A stretch of 64,000 nt of DNA from Bagarius yarrelli (Eukaryota > Chordata > Actinopteri > Siluriformes > Sisoridae): positions 6,589,168 through 6,653,167 of the forward strand of contig VCAZ01000015.1 in NCBI GenBank assembly GCA_005784505.1, given 5' to 3'. The notes beneath the pieces were generated by a model that was not told where the DNA came from, made no database searches, and was given only the letters and a program-made list of their open reading frames with translations. The position numbers and the translations under genes were made by a program. Of this stretch, positions 44,401 to 53,600 are shown piece after piece (the stretch's first letter is position 1; every line of letters begins with the position of its first letter).

Positions 44401-47124
44401 AATATAATGACTTAATAGGCAAATTCTTAAATACCAGACAGGTATATGTCCCTAGATATGTGATATGGGACCAGGTATGGAATGTATTACATTTTAATCA
44501 GGTTATTGCATAATGTTAAGGTCACAAAAGGACATAATGTAATAACATTCGTCATGGCAGGATTTTGTGTTAACAGCCTAAAGTTTAATAATGTTATTGT
44601 AGGCAGGTTATTACATAATGTGTTACTTATGGAGGCTCAAATGTAATAAAGCCCATAGCATCTCAACTTCTTTTTTCTATGACTTTTAACCAGCTTACTC
44701 GTAGACTTCTCATAATAACGTGCTCATAATGTGTATAATGAGTAGAACAGAACAGCATGGCTGCCTGAGAGGAAATAATAGCAAATCAAACCAAAAGCTA
44801 ACAGAGCAATTAAAAAGTGGCATTTAAACAGAAATTAGATTTTTTTTTTTTTTTAATTAGATGTTTTTAATGACTGACTAAGCACAGGGGTTAATCACAT
44901 ATTAGGGTTGTAACAGGTTTACATACTGACAGGGTGTGTGTAAACAGGTTACATATTTTACTTACATGTAAATACCTACTTAGGGTATTAATTGACTGAT
45001 TGATTGACGACTGCGTACTTTGACTATGTAAATTATTTCCACAGGGCAACCTGCTACTTGGGGGGGGGGATGCTGACTGATTTGATTTCCTGCTTACTTT
45101 TTTATTATCCTCACACAGGGCACCTGCCTTGGGGGGGGGGAGCTCATTGTTAGGTGTGGAATACAACCCAAAGCTACCACTATTGGGTCCCTGAGCAAGC
45201 AAATGGCCCTTAACCCCTAATTGCTGTTATCTATCTAAATGAGATAAATGTAAGTCGCTCTGGATAAGGGAGTCTGACGAATGCTGTGTAAATGTATAAA
45301 TGTGTGTTATAATGTTACTGTGGAACTTGACTTGGTGTCGGGGGAGGGTCTTAACTAGGGCTGCGAAATATATCGTTTTTAGCATCAACATTGCCATGTG
45401 TGCATATGCAGTACATTGGTAGATCACATTGCGGGATCTAGTAGTGTCAAGTGGGGATTATAGTCGACTGCACGACACGTGTGCAATCTGATTAATTGGT
45501 GCATAATTGACAAAGTGAAAGTTAGCATTTAGCATTTGGACATCATTTTCATTGTAAGGTCTGTTACTATGTAAATATTTAACGCAAAAAACGCTTACTT
45601 AGCTTTAAACAACTGTATTTAATTAACTGTAGTTAATTTACACTGTTAAAGACTGTATTTTTTTTTTTTTTATTTTTATTACTAATATATTTATTTATTG
45701 GGCTTATAATTTGTGTATTTATTTTTTTATTTATACGATCCAATTTATTTTTAAATTGCCCAATTATTAAACAATTTTAACATTCTAAAATTCTAATAAA
45801 AGCTTCCCAAATAGACCTATTTAAGTCAGTCATCTGGTAAAATTTTTTTTCATATCGCGATATAATTATATATCGCGACGCAGATCAGAGAAACAAAATC
45901 GAAATCGAAATGTTCCGTTTCCGATATCACACGATATCACACAGCCCTGCCCTAATTGAAATTTGCCATGCATTTGCCTTGCATCAACATAAATGTCCAC
46001 ATTTACTGTATTAAATGATGAACTAACGTATAGGTATAGTGATTTTATCAGTGTCAAACTGCAGCTTTACCGAAATACCGAAATAAAAACGACAGTTTTA
46101 AAGTTAAAATTATCTTTATTTCAAATAGAAAATATAATCGAAAAAATAAAGATAATGGATCTGCCGAAAAAAAAAAACCTTAAAAGGACCCGAAAAAGGA
46201 CTTCAAAATGGAACTCCTCCTTATACAGGGTTACACAATCATGGTCTGTCCACCAAAATATGTTTTCAAGCTAAATTGTGACCAGGAGCTATTTGACCAT
46301 ATATCTTGTGAACCATCAAATTTATTAAAGGTTTCATTTAATAACTAACTGCCGAAGCGATCAAATGTCCAAAAGTAGAAAAAGCGAAATGATTCTCAAT
46401 CAATATTTCTTAAAAAAAATCATCTTATATTTTTCTCAAATTAGTTTATCATTTGGAAGATAGCAGATAGGATCTTTTGAGAAAAAGGGTAGGACATGTT
46501 GATAATCTTTTCATTATACATATCAAAAGATCCTTCATTTCATTTTCTTCATTCATTCTTCTAAACGCAATTTCGTCTATTTCCTTTGTCCAAAGGGCCA
46601 AAAACTAAGTAAGTAACTGATTTGACCTTTGGATTGTCTTCAAATAATAGTGCCTATTTAGGAGGTTATTTTAGAGTATTTGTTTCCTTATTTAGACTGT
46701 ATAGAAGGCAAATTAATTTCCAATGGTATGATTTCCAAATAATGTCCAATAAATGTAATCCATAAATTTTGTGTCTACAGGAAATTAATGCTACAACTTT
46801 CCAATTTTACGTAATTTTTCCCTTATTTTTCCAACCCCTTTTATAGGTGGCTTAGACCTGATCCTGATGCCCGGACTAGGCTTTGATCCAACCCGTTTGG
46901 GGCTTTGATAAAAAAAGGAAATCGTTTGGGGCGAGGTAAAGGCTTCTATGACTTGTACCTTCAGCGCGATGTATGAAGCATCCTAAAGGCAAACCCTACA
47001 CCATCGCCCTGGCCTTTAAAGAAAGAAGTGTGTACAGTTCTGTGTGAACAGGTTCCTGTGGACGAGAACGACATCGATGATACGACGTGATGTGAATCGA
47101 CGAACACTGTACGAGGACGCATAA
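33549..47124 (+). CDS. mthfs: 5-formyltetrahydrofolate cyclo-ligase, 3 exons, exons 2-3 frame-disrupted
   Basis: MTHFS converts 5-formyl-THF to 5,10-methenyl-THF using ATP, returning stored folate to one-carbon metabolism. Exons are 33549-33659, 34870-35139 and 46847-47124; splice sites and phases correspond to human MTHFS (203 aa). Exon 1 is open. Exon 2 carries conserved FLSMHDEI, GKVCFIP, MDM and SWNIRQP, and exon 3 carries DLILMPGLGFD, NRLGRGKGFYDLYLQR (the ATP/phosphate loop), KPYTIALAFKE and PVDEND. These fall in different frames. Read literally, translation stops at 35116-35118 after about 119 residues, before the catalytic loop. At least nine indels with few substitutions point to sequence error or very recent inactivation. 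A plus-strand AATAAA lies at 47486-47491. Identity is certain; functionality is doubtful for this sequence. Confidence 0.88.
34009..34176 (-). repeat. SINE family A in MTHFS intron 1
   Basis: A near full-length minus-strand copy (ATTTACTGTATTTGACAGAC to TTCTGGTTAGCAGTCTAAT), followed by (TCTG)n/(TCTA)n at about 34184-34213. Confidence 0.75.
34741..34843 (-). repeat. Truncated SINE family A next to MTHFS exon 2
   Basis: The tail and body of a minus-strand copy (CATTTGCAGCATTTGGCAGA, CAATTGGGGGTTAAGGGCC). It ends 26 bp before exon 2. Confidence 0.8.
34870..35139 (+). pseudogene. mthfs: MTHFS exon 2, disrupted
   Basis: The acceptor TTTTTGCAG and donor CAACAG|GTACC are sound. The frame breaks near 34995 (one base missing after IP), is restored by a 4-nt CATG duplication at 35028-35031, and breaks again at 35104-35105 (two extra bases or one missing). 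TGA follows at 35116-35118. The exon is 270 nt where about 262-265 is expected. Confidence 0.85.
35197..35343 (+). repeat. 145-bp direct repeat, left copy
   Basis: Nearly identical to 37651-37795, from TTCTGTACATTTTTTGAGAT through GGAGACATTTCCACACCCTT to TCAGTCATGCATCC, with a handful of differences. Confidence 0.9.
35345..35475 (+). repeat. Compound (CT)n-(GT)n-(TA)n-(CA)n microsatellite
   Basis: Successive dinucleotide tracts of different composition, starting right after the left 145-bp repeat. Confidence 0.9.
35838..36031 (+). repeat. Degenerate family A SINE
   Basis: An old plus-strand copy recognisable from CTGGTTATAAGATCGTATGT, CAATTCCCAG and a CCAAATGTGAGAAATG tail. Confidence 0.45.
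36181..36334 (-). repeat. SINE family A
   Basis: A minus-strand copy from TTACATTTCTGGCATTTGGC to AACACTAAGCTACCACTTC. Confidence 0.65.
36880..37440 (-). mobile_element. Possible LTR of a retroelement remnant
   Basis: On the minus strand a polypurine tract AGCAGGGGGAGA (about 37425-37436) is followed by an AT-rich U3-like stretch, then AGTATAAAAGGACGG (TATA box, about 37300-37315) and an R/U5-like tail. No intact gag, pol or env frame is seen, so this rests on layout only. It lies between the 145-bp direct repeats. Confidence 0.3.
37651..37795 (+). repeat. 145-bp direct repeat, right copy
   Basis: The partner of 35197-35343. The two copies lie 2,454 bp apart in the same orientation. Confidence 0.9.
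39385..39640. mobile_element. Remnant of CACTATATGG-type MITE
   Basis: Begins CACTATATGGCTAATGG and carries decayed internal text (ATCTCAATGGTGTTCATTGG) shared with the copies near 51.2 and 55.1 kb. Confidence 0.4.
40205..40372 (-). repeat. SINE family A
   Basis: A minus-strand copy (GGCATTTGCCAGATGCCC to CACCTTAACCACTGCACTAC). Confidence 0.75.
41838..42035 (+). mobile_element. Remnant of CACTATATGG-type MITE, opposite sense
   Basis: Text CCTGACGTCAACCCCACTAA, CACCTATGGGATGAACTAGA and CTGAACTCACTAATA matches the internal part of this element family in the opposite orientation to the 51.2 and 55.1 kb copies. Confidence 0.4.
42418..42560 (-). repeat. SINE family A
   Basis: A minus-strand copy lacking part of its tail (TTGGTGGTGCTGGGAATTGA, AATTAGCAGTCCAATCAGC). 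Confidence 0.65.
42585..42780 (+). repeat. SINE family A, degenerate
   Basis: A plus-strand copy 25 bp after the inverted one, with head GGTAGCTCATTGGTTAAATT and tail TTTGCCAAATGCCAAAT. The two form a divergent inverted pair. Confidence 0.6.
43369..43530 (+). repeat. SINE family A, well preserved
   Basis: Plus-strand GGAAGTGGTGGCTCAGTGGT head and GGGGTTCGGTTACCAGCACC B-box region, with body to AAGAGATAAATGTATG. One of the youngest-looking copies. Confidence 0.8.
44085..44220. mobile_element. Possible hAT-type MITE fragment
   Basis: Text AGCTGTGTATTGCCGCAAGG and repeated GATACGGTATGTATCGCAAT resembles teleost elements with GATACGATA-rich ends. Boundaries are not resolved. Confidence 0.3.
45153..45305 (+). 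repeat. SINE family A, 5'-truncated
   Basis: The plus-strand body and tail, including GTAAGTCGCTCTGGATAAGG, preceded by a run of nine or ten G's. Confidence 0.65.
45356..45954. mobile_element. MITE with TAGGGCTG termini
   Basis: The left end TAGGGCTGCGAAATATATCG and the right end ATCACACAGCCCTGCCCTA are inverted. The flanking interior holds the TATCGCGATATAATTATATA-type self-complementary text usual for this teleost family. No coding capacity. Confidence 0.6.
46847..47124 (+). pseudogene. mthfs: MTHFS exon 3, disrupted by at least six indels
   Basis: The acceptor follows a good pyrimidine tract (CCCCTTTTATAG). Lesions relative to the expected frame are a 22-nt insertion at 46888-46909 that repeats GGCTTTGAT, one extra A in the A7 run at 46910-46916, GA at 46968-46969, an 11-nt insertion at 47024-47034, GT at 47044-47045, and further shifts in the last 50 nt. 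The homologous C-terminus LYEDA ends with TAA at 47122-47124. Confidence 0.83.
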
Positions 47125-47490
47125 GCATGAACCTCACAACAACAACAAGTTTTTAATTCACGGGTTTGTGCGGTATAAATATATATAATTTACAGACCGC
47201 TATGAAGATAAGTGGGAAAAAATGCAGCTTTTTTCATGACTTTGGTCAAATGAAATGCAATGAATCTGCTCCTGGTTAAGGCTGAATAATATAGGAATGT
47301 TTTTTATTTTTTATATGTTGAAAAATGTTGAAAACTCAAACCAGTTTAAGTTTAGTTAAAGACATTTCTATTGACATGACTGTTTCTGGAATTGTATTTA
47401 AAAAAACATGACTGTTTCGCTGGAATTAAAAAAAACAACTGAGAGAAACGCACATCGTGAAAGTAAACTCGTTAAAATGCTTTAAAATAA

Positions 47491-47703
47491 AATGTTATTG
47501 GTCACATGTACTCTGCAGCACAGTAAAATTTGTGTCTTTGCATATCGCATCTTAGAAGGTTGGGGGCATGTCAAGCAGCGCTATGTACTATGCAGCACAG
47601 TAAAATTTGTGTCTTGCATTTCAGTCATTGTCCAAAGGTTGCAGCAGGGTCAGCGCAAGCTTAGGGTCAGCTATAATGCTCCTAGGCGGGAAGGGGTTCC
47701 AGC
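47491..47703 (-). repeat. SINE family B, partly duplicated
   Basis: A minus-strand tail (CAGCACAGTAAAATTTGTGT) occurs twice, at 47516 and 47594. The element starts at the putative MTHFS poly(A) signal. Confidence 0.6.
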
Positions 47704-47796
47704 AGGGGGGTTTGTTCAAATCGTCATTACAAATAAGGAAATGGTTGTGATTTTTACAAATGGGACCAATTTTTGTGGGACCAAGTTTATCAAGTA

Positions 47797-47862
47797 AAAA
47801 CTAGATAAATGTAAGTCGCTCTGGATAAGGGCATCTGCCAAATGTCTCAAATATAAATATAA
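47797..47862 (+). repeat. SINE family A tail fragment
   Basis: AAATGTAAGTCGCTCTGGAT followed by GGGCATCTGCCAAATG. Confidence 0.6.
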
Positions 47863-48618
47863 AACCAAAAAATGTGTCTGTGTCTGAGTTTCAGTCGGTG
47901 CATTTTTTTATTAAAAAAGGAGATCAGGATAAAAGTGTGATGAGTACGAACCTAAAGTACTTAATCTTAAAGCAAATCACTATCAAGCAGAAGTGCTATG
48001 CTAATGTCGGCTACTGTGATCATCCCATTTTTTAAGATGAACAAACAAGGGCAAAATAGATTGTAGAATCTTTGGATCTATTACTATATTTTTGAACAGA
48101 TTTTTTTTTTATTGATTACACCAGCTGAGACCTTTTTTTTTTTCCTAGCATTTCCAAAACGTGAAGAAAAAAACTGATTAAAAGGAAGCTTCGTCTTGAA
48201 GTAAACAGTCCTGTTTGGATTATCCGATAATTCTTAATGGATTCTTTTAGAGAGAAACTCTCATGCCGAAAACATTACTGCATTTTGTGTCTCTTTTTAA
48301 TAAGACTGTGTTCTAGTGACAGACAGGCTGTGACTTGCCAAACAAATGACAAAACAGCGCGAGAGCCGTGTGTCTGATTAGTAGCGTGTCACCAGATCTG
48401 CTGTAAAAACCAAGCTAATAGCTTTATCCCACAAAAGCATTTACCACTACATTAATCCCTCCCTGTTAGAACTCAGGAATATTTCTTTGTGTGCATGTCT
48501 GCATGAATATTGCATCAAATCGTCATAAATCCAGCAGGGGTTAAGCTTACTATAACCTCTGATGTGTTACAAAAGGAAATGGTTGTGATTTTTGTCCACC
48601 AGATCCACCACACTTTGA

Positions 48619-48727
48619 TTACTGGGCCCCTGAGCAAAGCCCTTAACCTTAAACTACTCAGCTGTACAAAGACAATTAATGTAAATGACTGTAAACATGG
48701 GCATTTGTCAAATGCTGAAAATGTAAC
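48619..48727 (+). repeat. SINE family A, 3' half
   Basis: Plus strand, CTGGGCCCCTGAGCAAAGCC to TTGTCAAATGCTGAAAATG, ending directly at the left edge of the 48733 duplication. Confidence 0.65.
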
Positions 48728-48732
48728 TCTAG

Positions 48733-49204
48733 CAATAATATTTGCAGGGTAGCAATTTTTTAAACTTATACCTGAATTATACTGGAATGACATGTCAGAA
48801 TAAGTATTTGCAGTTATCTAACCGAGCTATTGGGTGTTATAGAAACAGTAATATTTTTTTTATTTTGATAAAAACTTAAGATGGGTTTATATAGAAAATA
48901 AGAATATTGCTTAATTAGGGCACCGACAGCCTTATAATCCACTAGTAAAGAGAGAAAGAATCAGAAAACTGATAAACTGATATATATTTTGTTTAATCAT
49001 CATCTTTACCCACTTTTTCTTATTTAAGTGAAATAAAATTATTATAAAATCATGTCACAAGCTTAATTATTGGCACCCTTAAATTTGCACAACCCCCTAA
49101 CGGCACACAGTCGTCTCTTAGAATTATTATTGAAAGCAAAGGAATCGGAAAACGCTGCAATACAGAATCCAGAGCCAGATTCTGATAACAATGGACCAGT
49201 ATAG
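48733..49204 (+). repeat. Local duplication, left copy (472 bp)
   Basis: Nearly identical to 50397-50839, from CAATAATATTTGCAGGGTAG to TGGACCAGTATAG, apart from a short extra segment around 49000-49025. Confidence 0.92.
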
Positions 49205-49803
49205 TACATTTACAACTACGGCATTTGGCAGACGACCTTATCCATTTATCTCTCTTATACAACTGAGCAGTTGGGCGTTAAGGGCCTTGCTCAGAGGGCC
49301 CAACAGTGTCAGATTGGTGGCACTGGGAATTAAATCCAATTAGCAGTCCAACGCCTTAACCACTGCACTACTGCACTGTACATTTCTACCATTGCAAATT
49401 TAAAATACTTTTAGTATTTTTTTCATTACACTTTTAAGGTTTTCATTTGACTTACCCTTGTAAAGGAAAATCGGCTACCTATATGCCACACAACTCCACC
49501 TGGGTCATGGTTGGTCTTTCCAACAGAGCCTGAATCCAAATTGAAAAATTTAACGTAATCAAGTTAATTCTCTGAAGTAACCTGGCATTGAAAAACGGTA
49601 AAAAAAAATAAAATAAAAAATTCTAAAGAGGACAGGAAATCATGGAGGATATGAAGAGATTTTGTATTAAAGCGTTTTCAGATTCCTTACTGTCATTGCT
49701 CATTATAACAGAAGACTGTGTGCTGTTATTGAGGTTGTACTAAATTCAAGGGTGCCAAAAATTATGCTTGTGACATGATTTTCCAATAATCTCATTTCAG
49801 TTA
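49028..49803. mobile_element. Deleted Tc1-like transposon with long terminal inverted repeats
   Basis: The left TIR at 49028-49169 and the right TIR at about 49660-49803 are complementary over about 140 bp. They share AATCATGTCACAAGCWTAAT, TTGGCACCCTT, ACAGCACACAGTC and GAATCNGAAAACGCT. The interior CATGGTTGGTCTTTCCAACA matches the conserved W-x-FQQDN region of Tc1 transposases, but most of the gene is missing. A family A SINE (49206-49376) has inserted. Confidence 0.7.
49206..49376 (-). repeat. SINE family A inside the Tc1-like element
   Basis: A minus-strand copy from TACATTTACAACTACGGCAT to CCTTAACCACTGCACTACTG. Confidence 0.8.
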
Positions 49804-50396
49804 ATTAAAAAAAAATGGGTAATGAAGCGGATTAGACAAAATGTATAATGCTTAGATTTATCCTTTATAATCCACAGACATTTTTTTTTGGCATTAACTT
49901 TTTTACCCATCTTTACTAAAAATATTAATTCTAATGCTGACTTTATTTATATAAAGAAACTAACCCCAAGGAATGGAATGAGGTCTAAACTCTTACGAGC
50001 CATGCAGATTGTTTTCGGTGGTACCTGGCGGGCAGTTAAAATCAGACTGAACAAAAAAAAAGACTGGACCGGCACATAGCCTTAGTGTTTTACCAGCGTC
50101 CAGAGTGAGGACGAAACTGCTGCATTGTCGCTTTTTCTGCTTCCTCTGTTCTCGTTCCTGACTCAGATCTTTGATAAACAAACGAGATGCCAGCGCAGTG
50201 TGAATGAGCTTGTAACAAGTTATTATTATCTGCATTGGTTAAGCATTAATTGCTTTTCACAAGCATCTGATTTTTTTTTCTACTCGCTTTGTTCATTGTG
50301 TGTTGGAACCCGTTGGTAAAAACAAGCAAGATAAAAGTATTAATCTGTCACATAGCAATTGAGTATATTTTTCAGATTTAGACAAGTTTTATACAT

Positions 50397-50839
50397 CAAT
50401 AATATTTGCAGGGTAGCAATTTTTTAAACTTATACCTGAATTATACTGGAATGACATGTCAGAATAAGTATTTGCAGTTATCTAATCGAGCTATTGGGTG
50501 TTATAGAAACAGTAATATTTTTTTTATTTTGATAAAAACTTAAGATGGGTTTATATAGAAAATAAGAATATTGCTTAATTAGGGCACCGACAGCCTTATA
50601 ATCCACTGGTAAAGAGAGAAAGAATCGGAAAACTGATATATATTTTGTTTAATCATCTGAAACTGAAATAAAATTATTATAAAATCATGTCACAAGCTTA
50701 ATTATTGGCACCCTTAAATTTGTACAACCCCCTAACAGCACACAGTCGTCTCTTATAATTATTAATGAAAGCAAAGGAATCGGAAAACGCTGCAATACAG
50801 AATCCAGAGCCAGATTCTGATAACACTGGACCAGTATAG
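50397..50839 (+). repeat. Local duplication, right copy (443 bp)
   Basis: The partner of 48733-49204 in the same orientation, 1.66 kb away. It covers single-copy flank plus one terminal inverted repeat of the 49028 transposon. Confidence 0.92.
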
Positions 50840-51175
50840 TGCTGATTCAAAACAAAACAAAAGCTATCATTGTTTATGCCTAATTCTAATACATGTGTAC
50901 AAATTTTTGTGTATTTATGATAGGGGTGCTACGAAAAGGATAAAAAAGTACTTGTCTGGCCCAAATTATCACTACTATAAATATTAAAACAAAAAATTTA
51001 AAATGAATATTATTGTATCTGGGCCATCAGAAAAAATCTAATAAATAAATATTAATGATCACATTTCGGCAAATCAGCTTACAAAACACATCAGTGTTAC
51101 ATCAATGTGGTGAATAATGAACTATATTTGGATTTTCATGTACCATAAAAATGAATTCTTTTTTGCATGTACACT

Positions 51176-51430
51176 ATATAGACAAAAGTAATGGCTGTGT
51201 CTGTGGGGATTTAATCATTTAACCTCAATAGTATTTTGGTGAGTTTGGACAGTATTGTTGGATGAGGAAACCTGGGGTATCATTGGTGCATTTGTTTTAT
51301 CCCAAAGGTGTTCAGAGTGTATGAGGTCAGGACTCAACTCAAATTCTTTCCTTTAACTATAACACACCATGTCCACCAGTGAGCTCAGGGGCTTTTACAC
51401 ATATTGTTGTTATTGTTAGGTACCTGTGGC
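51176..51430 (+). mobile_element. CACTATATAG-type MITE copy
   Basis: Begins CACTATATAGACAAAAGTAA. Internal CCCAAAGGTGTTCAGAGTGT and GAGGTCAGGACTCAACTC are shared with the copy at 55.1 kb. Confidence 0.55.
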
Positions 51431-52512
51431 GGGCGGTGCATTTGGTACCTGGGCCTTCAGTGGGAACTTACCCGACTGATACACCACTTAATACCACCAC
51501 TATCATGTCACAATTATAGAAACCATTAATACTATACAAAAACACAATAGAACACAGCATGTCATTACAAGTGTGTTAAGAGTGAATATCTTTTTTATTA
51601 AAGCAAGAAAACTCCAAATCTCTACACTACAATTGCAACGGTACCACGTACATCATCCGGAGAAGTTCAGAATCAATGTTTATCTAATAATAATAATACA
51701 AAAACATACAAAATTAATAAAATACATCATACATTTAAAGGATGTAAGCCAGTATTATCGGTCCTCACACTGGTCTAGAAGTGGCCAATAAACTCTTTTC
51801 TGGGCTGAGTTATCTTTGGAGGTTAGAAAAATCATGATGTCTAACCTTTCCGGAAAGGTCCGGGACAAAGTCAATTTCTCCTCCTTCGTCAGACATTGTG
51901 GGCATGAAAATTGTAATTCAACTGTACAGACGTGTTTTGCTAACCGAATTAGGCTGAAACGGTTTTACTCTAATCAACCAATCAGAGGACGGAAAAATGC
52001 TGACGTCATTGTACGCCAGCTAGCGGGCCTCAGGAGGCAGAATTGAAATCTAAATGGTTAAAAAAACAGTCTTTAATAATATTAACCAATTAGCAACCCA
52101 TCACTACTGCTATAGTTTGAGTTACATGGCAGCACTTCTGAATGTGAAGGCTCTCGGCAGATTAGATTACCATGGCAGAGAGATGAAATAACCTATTGAT
52201 AATATACAGTTGCTGGCACTTTGGTATAAACCTGCCCATTTATGAATTTAACAGCCAATCATTCAGCAAAATGTAAAAACATGCTGGATCGGTATTTTAA
52301 AAACTGTTCTTCGATGGAGTGAACATTCTGAGAGATGGAAATGCCTTGTAGATGATAGACATTAGAGAAAATAGCTGGTTCGAGCTGACAGGAAATCAAT
52401 TCTTAAAAGGTACCTCGAAAAGCTACACTCTTTAACTGTGGTTAGTGAAAAACATTAAATAATATTTATATAATAGCATAAGTGGGTATGTGGAAACTCA
52501 CCATAAGCCAAG

Positions 52513-52787
52513 ACAAGGAGTGGCTCAAATGGTTAAGGTGCTGCGTTGTTGATCTTAAGACCTGGGTTCAAGCCCCACCATCACCAGCCTGAGTGGTTGA
52601 TCTGAAGACCAGGAGGACCTGGGTTCGAGCCTCACCACCAGCCAGCCAGCCACTGTTGGGCCCTTGAGCAACAGGGGCGCTGTATCATAGCTGAACTTGT
52701 GCTCTGACCCCCAACTTACTAAAATGGGATATGCAAAGAAAGAATTTCACTGTGCTGTAAAAACGTATATGTGACTAAATAAAGGCA
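52513..52787 (+). repeat. SINE family B, well preserved, duplicated head
   Basis: The plus-strand copy carries the best family B body (AGGGGCGCTGTATCATAGCT, ACTAAAATGGGATATGCAAA, AATTTCACTGTGCTGTAA). The GGTTCRAGCCYCACC segment occurs twice. Confidence 0.8.
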
Positions 52788-52913
52788 GTTACAATTCCAT
52801 ATAGGGACAGCAAGAAAGAACAGAATTTAAGGTTACAAAACATTTAAAAACAATTTAAAATAAATGAAAACAGTTAAGTATATAAAATGATGCAATACTT
52901 TTGAAAGTGGCAC

Positions 52914-53033
52914 AGTGAGCAATTGGGGGTTAAGGGCCTTGCTTAAGGGCCCAGAAGTGGCAACTTGGTGCTGGTAATCGAACCCTGATCTTCCAATTAG
53001 CAGTTCAACACCTTAATCAGTGCAGTATTTCCC
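52914..53033 (-). repeat. SINE family A, head portion
   Basis: Minus-strand, GAGCAATTGGGGGTTAAGGG to AACACCTTAATCAGTGCAG. Confidence 0.7.
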
Positions 53034-53159
53034 CATCTAAATTATTCTTTACATAACTATTTAAAAATATATTATTAATAATAAATTTATTTTTGCATCT
53101 TAATTGTTAATATGTAGTCTAGTTTAGGCATCTGTTATTTAAAAAATGAGTCATTAAAT

Positions 53160-53600
53160 CTCAAATTAAGGTTGCCTCCCAGTCGATGTTGATACAGCAC
53201 AGCAGAAGGTTTTCACTATTCGGCCCCTCCGTTGATCATTTTAGCTGCTTTCTTGCTTCGTTGAAACCAGTAGGAACCAAGAAATGATTAATTAGGGAAA
53301 AACTGCTCGTGGTGCCAACTCCCAGCACGAGCTCTCATTTTAAAGAATTAATAAGGAGATGCACTGCCACATGCAGAAAGTGACAGGTGGAGCCAGATGA
53401 TGCAGGATTTGCCTGAGCAGCAAGAAGGTGGGTTCTTTCCTTTAATAACCCTGTTTGTTGTCACTTCCCCAAGAAATAGGCTGGTATTTGTCCTCCCAGA
53501 TGTCCCCGAGATATGTTTTCTAGTAAGTGTTCCAGTTTCAATTAATTACCCCATGGAGCATTATTGAAATAAACGATTAAGGAATTTCCAGTTCCTTTTC
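53160..53600. promoter_or_regulatory. Possible conserved non-coding block
   Basis: Unusually balanced, non-repetitive sequence in an AT-rich repeat-laden region. It has homeodomain-type cores (AATGATTAATTAG, CAATTAATTACC) and no open frame. An enhancer is a guess from composition only. Confidence 0.2.

Larger units (their letters stand above)
35140..46846 (+). other. mthfs: MTHFS intron 2 (11.7 kb)
   Basis: Contains the 145-bp repeat pair with LTR-like text, at least six SINEs and several MITE remnants. 40500-40800, 41200-41460 and 42780-43140 are less AT-rich and non-repetitive and could be conserved non-coding sequence. 43720-45100 is AT-rich. No extra exon was recognised. Confidence 0.55.

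Noticed and set aside
45052..45140. Two runs of nine or ten G as possible G-quadruplexes
   Set aside because: Only two G tracts about 75 bp apart; this does not meet a four-tract quadruplex pattern.
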